Shown: positions 10,178 through 18,889 of the stretch, piece by piece
Numbering within the stretch: the stretch's first letter is position 1
Layout: each line of letters begins with the position of its first letter
Origin: Anthracocystis setariae
Lineage: Eukaryota; Basidiomycota; Ustilaginomycetes; Ustilaginales; Ustilaginaceae
Length of the DNA stretch: 64,000 bases
Assembly (NCBI GenBank): GCA_928724745.1
Contig: CAKMXJ010000039.1
Coordinates: forward strand, 496,001 to 560,000
Direction: 5' to 3'
Notes under the pieces: model-generated
Seen by the model: the letters and a program-made list of their open reading frames with translations, nothing else
Databases searched by the model: none
Told to the model about the DNA's origin: nothing
Translations under genes and position numbers: made by a program

Positions 10178-11629
10178 ATGGTCAAGGTTAAGTTGAGGGT
10201 GCCTCTCTCTTCGGCACCTCGCGAAACCGCCTCTCCACTCGCCAATCCAAACCCCCTCCGCAGCGCACCCAGCTACTCGGACGATGAGGACGGCACGCCC
10301 GGCGCAGGCATGAACGATGCCAGCTCGGATGCTGCGCTCGGTCCAGGCGAACAAGACCTCGAAGATTCGGAGCTCGATGAAGACGAGGTGGATGAGGCAG
10401 ACGAACTCGACGAACAAGATGAGCTCGAGGACGAAGACGATGACCCGGCTTCCAAAGCTCCTTCTTCTTCCACACCTACCAAGCGCAGATCGATCACAAT
10501 CAAACCACGCTCGTCCAAAGGCGGCGCGTCTTCCTCCGCCTCGCCTTCCGTCGAGGGTTCAGCAAGTCCACATCTGGGTGCCAGTAAACTCGTCATCAAG
10601 CGACCCAATCTCGCGCGGATGGCTCAAGCGCAAGCCATGACGGTCGAAGAACTCGACGCACTACCCGCCGCCAAGCGCAGAAAGACCGCCAAAGCTCGAG
10701 GTGCCGCCGGCCCCGGTCGAGGTTGGAGGAAAGGTCTCACCAAGGGCCAGAAGCCAGTGTACGAACTTCCTCCAGCCGAGACCACTCCGGCTTCGTTTGG
10801 AAACACTTCGACTGCTCGCGCCTCTCCCTCGGTCAAATCGGAGGCAACTCCCACTCCGGCGCCTACATTGCCCAAACCCAAGTTCAATCCACCGCCAGCA
10901 GGCGAATCGATCAAAAGCTCGGTTTTCAATCCCGGCGCAACTTCAACAGGACATCGTGCTGGAGGCGCGTCGACCGCGGCTACGACGGCGACGGCAGCAG
11001 CAGCAGCAGGTGGAGGTGGGCCGAGCATCAAGATCGTCAATGGGCCAGGTGGACAGACATTTACAGGTGATCTCAGTGCTAAGGCTGGGACGGCAAAGAA
11101 TCCCGGGTTTAGGTACCCACCGTTGCCTTCTTCAAGATCGGGTCCGCCGGTGCAGCCGCTGGCGAGGATACCGACCAGCTTCCAAGCCGTGATCCCGCTC
11201 GAAAGGAATGGCAGGCAGCCAAGGAGGTGGTTGAAGGCCAAGCGCGAGATTCTAAGTATGGGTGGCAGGCCGTGGAGTATTCCAGTCTTCTATGGTGGGG
11301 AGGATAGGGGTTATGAGAAGAAGGTGGATGTCCCACCTACTGCCGGTGCGTCTGCTACTGCAGCAGCAGCAGCTGCGGGACAGGGGGTAGACAAGATAGT
11401 CAGTAAGGCGGGGACGCCGTCCAAGGCGCTGTCTCCTGTGCCTGCGGCAACGCCGACGGCAACTGGAGCGAGTTCGACTCCAGCGGCAGGCAAGGCGACG
11501 CCAGCAAAGTCAGCGGCGGCAAGTGCAGGATCGCCGTTGCCCCCGCCCAAGCATCTGGGAGGCTTGGCGAATCAGTCCGATGCCAACTGGAGGGGTCAGA
11601 GTCCCGCCTTTCTTTTTGGTGGGCGGTAG
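10178..11629 (+). CDS. ies4: Probable INO80 chromatin-remodelling complex subunit Ies4
   Basis: A 483-residue single-exon frame, mostly low complexity. It opens with MVKVKLRVPL and continues with a highly acidic stretch (about residues 58-88). A basic patch follows (RRSITIKPRSSKG, then AAKRRKTAKARGAAG). Family-like motifs are GPGRGWRKGLTKG (about 180-192) and a C-terminal block LERNGRQPRRW...EILSMGGRPWSIP (about 340-365). The latter matches the pattern I remember for fungal Ies4, L-D/E-R-x-G...R-K/R-W...S-x-x-G-x-x-W. INO80 is a nuclear nucleosome-sliding complex. Ala/Ser/Thr/Pro-rich segments occupy most of the rest, including short poly-Ala runs. The identification rests on two short motifs, so another nuclear protein with similar basic motifs is possible. 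Confidence 0.6.
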   Translation: MVKVKLRVPLSSAPRETASPLANPNPLRSAPSYSDDEDGTPGAGMNDASSDAALGPGEQDLEDSELDEDEVDEADELDEQDELEDEDDDPASKAPSSSTPTKRRSITIKPRSSKGGASSSASPSVEGSASPHLGASKLVIKRPNLARMAQAQAMTVEELDALPAAKRRKTAKARGAAGPGRGWRKGLTKGQKPVYELPPAETTPASFGNTSTARASPSVKSEATPTPAPTLPKPKFNPPPAGESIKSSVFNPGATSTGHRAGGASTAATTATAAAAAGGGGPSIKIVNGPGGQTFTGDLSAKAGTAKNPGFRYPPLPSSRSGPPVQPLARIPTSFQAVIPLERNGRQPRRWLKAKREILSMGGRPWSIPVFYGGEDRGYEKKVDVPPTAGASATAAAAAAGQGVDKIVSKAGTPSKALSPVPAATPTATGASSTPAAGKATPAKSAAASAGSPLPPPKHLGGLANQSDANWRGQSPAFLFGGR

Positions 11630-12684
11630 CAATCTCTCGTTCGCCCCCAAAGTCGATCTATTCTAGCACAATGGTCAAAAGCGTATCCCCTCATGTTTGT
11701 CTCTTGCATGGTTGTGTTGCGGGAGTGTGTCTTGCGATGGGGCCAAAGGCACGTACAAGTCGGAGGAAATGGCGTGTTGAGATCGGTAGAGCATGGCGCC
11801 GATTTGGGATGGGTTTGGCTTCCGCGTTCCGCGGCAAGGCGTGCGGGGATTGCTTTCAACTCGACCGACCGAGCGGTACTGTTGTGTGCAGCCTAGCCTC
11901 TAACCCCGAGGCAAGCCAATGGTTGCGACCCTTGTCTTTCGAACCGCGCCGGTCGATGCTGGCCTGGCATGGGTTCTAGCTCAATCTGCTCTTGATACGC
12001 TTCATTCACTTTGTTCCGAGTTGATGTGTAGAGCCAAATGCGGTTGGAGCAAGGTTTTGGTTGACATGCGGGATTTTGTGCTATTCTGAACTGCCTCGCT
12101 CTCTCGCAGCAAAGAAGGTTTGTTTCTCGGTTGGTTCCGCTCACGGTAAGACCTTTTCCATGCTGAGGTAGGTACCGGTCAATATCGATGGAGTAGGACA
12201 GATTTCAGTGTGGAATCACCGAGTAGCCAGCCAGCCAGCCACACTTTGGGCATTGAAGAGAGAAGGTGAGGTGGAATAATGGGGATACAGTCAAAAGCTT
12301 AGCTCCGAATCTCCGGCGATTCAAGCCGTCTAAAAATTGGAGCCTCGAGGATGGAATTTGTATATGCCAATCCCCACTTCGGCTGCAGATCACGAAAGAG
12401 GGCCATGTCGCCATTTCGAGCCTTCTTCTGGACTTGACAGCAGCAGCGGCAGCATTAGGACACACACACACACACGCACACATATGCAGACGAAGGGCAA
12501 TAATAGATTCTTCCATCGCAGCAGCCTTTCTCTAGGCACTTGTCTCCAGAGAGTTCCGCTTGACATCTTTCTCGGCGGTGAGAAAGCCATATAAACAACG
12601 CTCCTGGCCGTAACGTTCCTGCTCGACAGCTTTCTTCCAAGTCCCAATAGATATCCCTCCCACCGTCCAAGGCCAAACACAATA
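11630..12684. other. Intergenic ies4-hbn1
   Basis: About 1.05 kb without a recognisable gene. Contains a short (CAGC)-type repeat near 12,222-12,241, a (CA)n tract at about 12,460-12,478, and the hbn1 TATA box at its right end. Confidence 0.5.
12590..12595 (+). promoter_or_regulatory. TATA box for the nitroreductase gene
   Basis: TATAAA 90 bp upstream of the ATG at 12,685, inside an otherwise GC-balanced stretch. A clear core-promoter candidate; such stress-type oxidoreductase genes often have TATA promoters. Confidence 0.55.
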
Positions 12685-13332
12685 ATGTCACTCCCCAGCG
12701 CAACGCAAACCTTCCTCTCGGCGCTTGCCGTCCGTCGCAGCACCTACACGCTTGCCAAGACGCCCTCCCCCCTCAACCCGGACCAACTGCAAACCGTCCT
12801 TGCCAAGGTCCTTCGCGAATCGCCGTCGTCGTTCAACTCGAAATCGCAGCGGCTTGTCCTCCTCCTCGGCGACGAACACGACCACTACTGGGGCGAACTC
12901 GTGCCCACATCGCTCACCGCTGCTATCAAATCGCACGGAGGTGACGAAAAGGCGATTGAGGCCGCGGTCGGACGCCTCGCCATGTTCAAGCCCGCCCTGG
13001 GCACCGTGCTCTTCTTCGAATCGCAAGCGGTCGTCAAAGGGATGCAGGAAAATGTCCCTCAATACGCTGACCACTTCCCGACCTGGTCCGAACACGCCTC
13101 GGCCATCGCCCAGACCAACACCTGGGTCGCACTCACAACCGCAGGCTACGGAGCCAACCTGCAACACTACGGCAACCTCACCGAATCCCAGCTCAAGGAC
13201 AAGTTCAAGCTGCCAGAGGACTGGAACCTTAAAGCCGAACTCGTCTTCGGCGCCAAAACCGCCGAACCAAAGGAGAAACAGTACGACGATAACGCCGAGA
13301 CCGAACAGAGACTCAAAGTCTACGGTGCTTAG
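12685..13332 (+). CDS. hbn1: Nitroreductase family protein, Hbn1/Frm2-like
   Basis: A 215-residue single-exon protein of the FMN-dependent nitroreductase superfamily, fungal Hbn1/Frm2 branch. In yeast these proteins affect lipid signalling and oxidative-stress homeostasis and can reduce nitroaromatics with NAD(P)H. The family pattern is visible: AVRRSTYTLAKT at the start (FMN phosphate-binding Arg region), then SPSSFNSKSQRLVLLLG, FKPALGTVLFFE, YADHFPTWSEHASAIAQTNTWVAL, GYGANLQHYG, and PEDWNLKAELVFG near the end. Length matches the family. Cytosolic or nuclear location is likely, as no targeting signal is seen. Convergent with cox12. Confidence 0.88.
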   Translation: MSLPSATQTFLSALAVRRSTYTLAKTPSPLNPDQLQTVLAKVLRESPSSFNSKSQRLVLLLGDEHDHYWGELVPTSLTAAIKSHGGDEKAIEAAVGRLAMFKPALGTVLFFESQAVVKGMQENVPQYADHFPTWSEHASAIAQTNTWVALTTAGYGANLQHYGNLTESQLKDKFKLPEDWNLKAELVFGAKTAEPKEKQYDDNAETEQRLKVYGA

Positions 13333-13614
13333 AATAATCCTCCCTTCTCTAAAGATAAGCTAGTCAGATGTATAGAATCAATTCCCTATGTATCGCACAA
13401 ACCTGCATCCGCGTCGGGTCTCGTTACTGAACCACGTTTTCTAGATTTCCCCCCAAAAAGAAGGCACACATTGAAGACTCCCCCAACCACCACCGCCGCC
13501 GCCGCTGGTTCGTCCAGCTAGTGAACTTGTGAGCGGGAGCGAAAGCGGGGAAGGGGTGGACACCGTGGTGCTGTCTCAAAGTTAGAGCTACATGTGATGC
13601 TGACCGAGGTGAAT

Positions 13615-14771
13615 TTAGGGCTCAAGCGAGGCGGGGAAGTTGTTGTTCTCGCGCTGCTCGTCCCACTTGGCAATCTGCAGAGTCGAAAAGCGTACGTCGG
13701 AAAAGATGACAACAGGTCAGTACGAAGCCCATGACGGGATGAAACCATTAGCTGGAAGGGTCGGAGCAAGAGCAAGAGAGTAGGGCAGCAGGGTGCAATG
13801 GCAACCAGTTGGTGAAGCTGCCGAATGCACGTGTGAGCACAAGTCCGGCTAGACTGGGGCATGCTGATGTGTTGAGTACAGGGTGAAACCTCGGACGGGT
13901 TCCAAAGGGCTGATAGGCGAAAGTTGAGGCCAAGTAGACATGAGCAAGAGCGCATGCTCCAAGCCGACTGGTTGCTGAACAGCAATGATGAAACTGCCTA
14001 CCGATCTGCGACTGGCCTCGTCCTGTGTCTTGAGCTGCTGGTAGACACGTTGGCGCTGCCAGCACTTTGGGCCTGATCCAGTTTGACAGATGTATGCCCA
14101 TTGCTGTCGTGAAAGTCCGGCGAGTCTTTTCAAGCATCCGAGTGGAGGCACAGCCCAACCGAACCTCTGGACAGCAGCCTGACTTGAGCCTCCCTTGATG
14201 AGCTCTGCGAAGCGGAAGAGTCGTGAGGCTGCGCTGCCAAATGCCTTCAATGCGATGTTTTGCGAGGCGATCGGATTGTTTGGTGGCGTTATGGCGTGAA
14301 TTGCATGTGATTTGCTCGAGGTGTCGATGTTGAAATGCTGGCATTGATGTTGCCATTTGTGTCTATTCGCAAGCTGCCGGCGCATATGGTCGTGCTCGCT
14401 TCCTTCTTCTTGACCCTGTTGCTCCTTGGAATGCGAATGTTACAAAAACCTCGAGAGGATACTTACCCACTCGTTAGGGCACAAAGAGTTGTAAGCACGG
14501 AAGAACTGCTTGCAAGGAACAAAGTCCTCTCCCTTGGCGTTGACACATCGGAAGTAGTCAACGTAGCTGCGATGAGCCGAGCAGTAAAAGACACGATCAG
14601 CAACTGCACTGCAGGATCCGCTTATGATGATATTGCGTCCTTTGGCCAGGGCGAGACGAAGAGCGGTACGTACTTTTGCCAGCAGTGCTTGGACTGGTTC
14701 TGGTTGGGGAAACGCGCGTCGAACGAGGCGGTCTGAAGGGTGAAGGACTTTTGTTCAGAGGAGTCGGACAT
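13615..14771 (-). CDS. cox12: Cytochrome c oxidase subunit VIb (Cox12/COX6B)
   Basis: Small intermembrane-space subunit of respiratory complex IV. Three exons: 14674..14771, 14467..14566 and 13615..13674, giving 85 aa (yeast Cox12 is 83). The order is FDARFPNQNQSKHCWQ, NYVDYFRCVNAKGEDFVPCK, FFRAYNSLCPNEW, IAKWDEQREN...FPASLEP. The twin cysteine pairs are intact: CX9C (CWQNYVDYFRC) and CX10C (CKQFFRAYNSLC), as expected of a Mia40 substrate. The first donor must be GTACGT after CAAAA so that the conserved Asn-Tyr follows. The second intron is 792 nt (13675..14466), far longer than the other introns here, while the protein sequence across it (NEW-IAKWD) needs no additional exon. Overlapping frames inside that intron look like chance. 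Divergent from prp18 with about 440 bp between starts. Confidence 0.93.
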
Positions 14772-15210
14772 TTTGACAATGGATTGTTGGAAGATGACGA
14801 TGGTGTGGTGGTGAACAGCAAGTGGATGATACTGATGGCGACCAAATTCGCAAGAGCTTCAGCGGTTGAGCAGCAGGCAAGCGAGACTTGTGTGTACTAC
14901 TGTAGCTAACGCTAACGCTGATCTGCGGCTGCGTCCTTCTCAAACAGCCCAAAGCAGCGGTCGAATTCGGGGTTTTCTCAATCCGCACGGTACAGTACTG
15001 TACTGTACACTTTCACATCGGTTCCGAGTTGAACACTTCTTGGAAAAGTAACAGCCGGAAACTGGCCAAGTGCAACTCTAACAAACAAGCTTTTTCTCAA
15101 CATCCTCCACTTGGACCCTGACCTTTGAAGAACCTCTGGCATGGCTTCAACGGATGATTTTTCTTGACCTCCTGCACACCCGAACCAACAACGGCGAACA
15201 TCTGGCTACG
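14772..15210. other. Divergent promoter region cox12 / prp18
   Basis: About 440 bp. Contains a short CAGTA/TACTG repeat at 14,991-15,009. No TATA box seen. Confidence 0.5.
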
Positions 15211-16431
15211 ATGGACTTTCTCAAAGCGGAGATCGCCAACAAACGAAAGGCAGCCGAGCTTGCAACCGCCTCCGCCTCCGCCTCAGCCTCAGCCTCGACC
15301 TCGAGCAGCACGGCGGCAGCTGCACCTCCAAGCAAGTACATGCGTAGAGGTGATCTCGAAAAGCTTCGTGAGCAGCAAGAGCGGTCTCCATCCTCGTCAA
15401 ACCCGGCACCATCATCTCCCAGTAAGAAGCTCAAAACCTCCTCAACTAGCTCGTCATCAACATCAACCTCTCCCTCGCCATCCTCGCACCTCAGTTCAGC
15501 AACAAAGGCGGCCTTAGACACAGCAGCGGGCCAAGTTCAGCAGGAAAAGTTCAATGTATCCAATGAAGAAGCTGTGCGACGACTACGATCTAAGGGGGAG
15601 CCCATCAGACTCTTTGGCGAGTCGGATAAGGAGAGGAGGCTGAGATTGAGAGCATTGGAGCTCATCGAGGAGAAGGGCGGTGGAGCTTTGGGTCAGAACG
15701 ATTTCCGCAACGCCTTGCAAAGTGCCGAAAGTGCAACCGCACTCGCGCTGCTAGAGAAGCGCAATGCCGCAAGCAAAGGCAAGACGGAACTAGCGAAGCG
15801 AGATGCTCTCAAAGCAGACGCGGATCCTCCATCTGGAAATGATCTGACCGAAAAGCCAGACGTTCGGGACGACGGGGAATCCTCCAGAGCAACAGGAAGA
15901 GAGGGTGTAGGAATGAGCTCGCTTCTCGATCTGAACCTGATCAAAACCGACATCGATCGAATCTATCCCATCATCTACTATACTCTCAAAGGTCTGCTCA
16001 CCGAATGGGCCGACTCGCTAGCCGCGCGTCCGGATGACGTCAAGCACACCATGCAAGGCAAACTTGCCGCCGCAACCCAAGTCCAGTCGGCTGACTATCT
16101 CAAACCTCTGTTCAAGAAGCTTCGAAAGCGATCGCTCCCGCCAGATGTGCTCATGCGGATTGCCGAGATCGTACACTACATGCAGAAGAGAGAGTACCGC
16201 CACGCCAACGACAGCTATCTGCAACTGTCGATAGGAAATGCTCCTTGGCCGATCGGAGTCACGATGGTGGGTATCCACGAAAGGTCAGGAAGAGAAAAGA
16301 TCTTCAGCAGCAACGTTGCGCATGTGCTGAACGACGAGGTGAGCAGGAAGTACATTCAGAGCTTAAAGAGGTTGATGACGTTTGCACAGACCAAGTATCC
16401 GCCCAAAGATGTCAGCATGATGATGGGGTAG
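15211..16431 (+). CDS. prp18: Pre-mRNA-splicing factor Prp18
   Basis: Second-step splicing factor associated with the U5 snRNP and Slu7. I start at the ATG giving MDFLKAEIANKRKAAE, the usual Prp18 N-terminus, not at an upstream in-frame ATG at 15,154; this yields 406 aa. After a Ser/Ala repeat (about residues 21-32) and a Ser-rich linker comes the splicing-factor motif EEAVRRLRSKGEPIRLFGE (about 120-138). The C-terminal Prp18 domain (about 240-405) includes DRIYPIIYYTLKGLL, KPLFKKLRKRSLP, HYMQKREYRHANDSYLQLSI, GNAPWPIGVTMVGIHERSGR and RLMTFAQTKYPP. No intron is visible. Third splicing gene in the left quarter of the window. Confidence 0.94.
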   Translation: MDFLKAEIANKRKAAELATASASASASASTSSSTAAAAPPSKYMRRGDLEKLREQQERSPSSSNPAPSSPSKKLKTSSTSSSSTSTSPSPSSHLSSATKAALDTAAGQVQQEKFNVSNEEAVRRLRSKGEPIRLFGESDKERRLRLRALELIEEKGGGALGQNDFRNALQSAESATALALLEKRNAASKGKTELAKRDALKADADPPSGNDLTEKPDVRDDGESSRATGREGVGMSSLLDLNLIKTDIDRIYPIIYYTLKGLLTEWADSLAARPDDVKHTMQGKLAAATQVQSADYLKPLFKKLRKRSLPPDVLMRIAEIVHYMQKREYRHANDSYLQLSIGNAPWPIGVTMVGIHERSGREKIFSSNVAHVLNDEVSRKYIQSLKRLMTFAQTKYPPKDVSMMMG

Positions 16432-16859
16432 GGAGACGAGACATGGTTGATCGACGACCGTTGCCATCGTCATCGATATACTTATATCCTATGGAGTCTG
16501 TGATGTGTGGTCAATGCTTGATTGACACTGCAGAGACTGGCAGCGGCGATGATAAGAGAGCAAATGTGGACAACCGACCAGCCGATGAGAGCAACAAGTC
16601 AAACTGTGTTACATTTCTCAGAATCACAATAGAAAATTACCGCGCCGGCTGTTCAAATCAGCCCGTTCCGGTCAAATCAGCGTCCAACCTCAAACGACAG
16701 CCATTTCCAGGTGAAAGCCCAACTGGCTGCACACCAACTTTCTCCACACGTTGGCATCCTCACCTCTCCATCTCGATTGCGCACGGCCATCCAAACCTAC
16801 CTGTCGGCATCTCCCTTCTCGTTGCCCCCCCTTTTTTTTGAGCACTCTACGTCTTCAGC
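16432..16859. other. Intergenic prp18-pex10
   Basis: A 428-bp head-to-tail gap; pyrimidine-rich pex10 leader at the right. Nothing else seen. Confidence 0.5.
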
Positions 16860-18239
16860 ATGGCAGACGACGCAGGTCCAAGCGGAAGCTCCTTGTCCGC
16901 TGCTGGCCCACCTTCCCCATCAAACGATGCGAGCGCTTCCTCGATCCCTCTCGCTGGGTCATCCTCTCTCCCCGAAACATCCACCTCTCCTTCCAACTGG
17001 GCGGACGAGTATCGACCTCAGTCGCGCTTTTCCTTTCCCGCGGCTGCCCAGCCTGAAATCGTCCGAGCGTATCAAAAGGACACGTACTACAAAGACCTGT
17101 TCACATCGCAAGTGTCGGACGTGGTTCGCTCGCTCTTCGGGACACGCGTGCAGCACTCGCACACATCTGCCATCTCGCTCGTCGGCGCACTCGGCTACTA
17201 CCTTCTTTCCACCTCCTCGATTCCTGGTACAGGCGACGGCCGAGGGGGTCAAACCCTCGGCGAGGAGTACGTGAATGCCATCGCATCGGATGTCGACACC
17301 GGTCGGATTGTCGAGCGGTCGAAACGGTTGGGATGGATCCTCCTCCATGTGCTTGGGCCGTACGCTTTGACCAAGGTGTACGCAGCGCTGAGGAGGTATT
17401 CCTTGCGCACCAAGGAGAAGCTCGACCAGGCGGAGGCGAGGGCAAGGATGCGCGCTAGGGCGTTGGATCAACCCTACACTCCGAGTACGTCGCTTCATCG
17501 TCGGCTCGTCAACTACCTGGCACGCGTGTTGCCGAGTCTCGAAACGCTCCAGTCGCAGGATGGATGGTTGGCGTACCTGTCCGCAGCGCATCTTATGTTG
17601 TTTTATTTGGGTGGCAGGTTTTATGGCTTTGCGCAGAGGTTGGCGGGAGTGGGTTATCTCAGTACGATTCCTAAGAGGCAGGGGTATCAACCTCCGAGTT
17701 ATGAGGTTTTGGGCGTGTTGTTGGGAATACAGCTGAGTGTCAAGTTGCTGCTCGAAGTGAGGGCTTGGCGAAGGTCACGCAAGCAGGCAAGTCACGATTG
17801 CAACGCTTTCGAAAAAGAGTCTTCCTTACAAACCTCGGATCCGGCGACGACAGTCGTCATCGACTCAACCACATTCTCACACGCCTCGCAACCTCCGCAA
17901 CCACTCCAACCGCACACCGCTTCATCGAAGCCCGTCGTCGATTTACTCTACGCCCACCTGCCCGACGAGGATGACCCTACCAGCGGTGCGAGGGAAAGCG
18001 ACCAAGTGGCTGTAGCTAAACTCAACACCACCGCTGCCACCACCAACGCGGCGAGTACGCTTCAGTGCACACTTTGCATGGACCAACGTACACCCCATGT
18101 CGGCACTTCCGCAATCACAGAGTGTGGTCATTGCTTCGATTGGTCTTGCATCACAGCTTGGATCAACGAAAAATCCGAATGTCCTCTCTGTAGACAACCC
18201 ATCCTTCCAAATCGCATCATCCCCATCTACAACTTTTAA
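16860..18239 (+). CDS. pex10: Peroxisome biogenesis factor 10 (RING E3 ligase)
   Basis: A 459-residue peroxisomal membrane protein. With Pex2 and Pex12 it forms the RING complex that ubiquitinates the import receptor Pex5. The Pex2/Pex12-type N-terminal domain starts near residue 60 (AAQPEIVRAYQKDTYYKDLF) and contains several hydrophobic helices (for example LGWILLHVLGPYALTKVYAAL and YLSAAHLMLFYLGGRFYGFA). A variable Ser/Thr/Gln-rich linker follows. The RING finger is at the extreme C-terminus: CTLCMD...ECGHCFDWSCITAWI, then CPLCRQPILPNRIIPIYNF, a typical Pex10 ending. No intron seen. Convergent with the SH3 membrane-protein gene. Confidence 0.93.
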   Translation: MADDAGPSGSSLSAAGPPSPSNDASASSIPLAGSSSLPETSTSPSNWADEYRPQSRFSFPAAAQPEIVRAYQKDTYYKDLFTSQVSDVVRSLFGTRVQHSHTSAISLVGALGYYLLSTSSIPGTGDGRGGQTLGEEYVNAIASDVDTGRIVERSKRLGWILLHVLGPYALTKVYAALRRYSLRTKEKLDQAEARARMRARALDQPYTPSTSLHRRLVNYLARVLPSLETLQSQDGWLAYLSAAHLMLFYLGGRFYGFAQRLAGVGYLSTIPKRQGYQPPSYEVLGVLLGIQLSVKLLLEVRAWRRSRKQASHDCNAFEKESSLQTSDPATTVVIDSTTFSHASQPPQPLQPHTASSKPVVDLLYAHLPDEDDPTSGARESDQVAVAKLNTTAATTNAASTLQCTLCMDQRTPHVGTSAITECGHCFDWSCITAWINEKSECPLCRQPILPNRIIPIYNF

Positions 18240-18889
18240 ATTCCCCTCCCTCAACACTTGTACCACTACTACACCCTTGAGTCTCATCTCAATTACGAGA
18301 TACGCCTCCCACACATCGCACATCACACGCCTGGAGAGGGGAAGAGGAAGTGAGATTCTTTTTTCCGATCGGGAAAATAGAAAAAGCAAGAGCGGGGGGA
18401 GAAATCTCTAACAAAAACGCACAGGAGGGGAAACAGGAGCAACTAGATGCAGGCGTACGAGATACACATGACACAAAAAGCTACATGTAGGATCGAGGAA
18501 CCAATACAGAAAAGAAAAAAAAAACCTTCGCAGGCGAGCAGACGGGGGGGAAGGGGGAACTTTTGGAAAACCATAACCAGAGGAGAGACGAGAACCAGCT
18601 AGCAGATTCCGAGCAAAGCCGAATTGAATGGAAAGATACCCGGGAAAAGGTTTGGGGTCTCTTGAAACAAAATCGCATCCTGAGCGAGGCTAGGATGCAA
18701 AACGTGAGCCCTCCAAACATCGAGACGATGGCGGGGAAAAGGGGGCCCCGGGCTCGCGCTTTGGGCAGAAAAAGCTAGGAAATGACGACAAAAGATACCA
18801 GGACGTGCCTCGACTCCTCAATGAACAGAGTCGAAGCCGGTGACGCGAGCATGTCAAGGGGAGTGACGAAAGGTACAACAGAGCACAGC
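18240..18889. other. Convergent 3' region, pex10 / SH3 gene
   Basis: 650 bp between two gene ends, with short purine runs on the plus strand (18,345-18,560). No gene seen. Confidence 0.5.

Noticed and set aside
13748..14385. Minus-strand frames of about 180-200 codons inside cox12 intron 2
   Set aside because: They overlap one another in different phases, have no family motif, and the Cox12 protein is complete without them.
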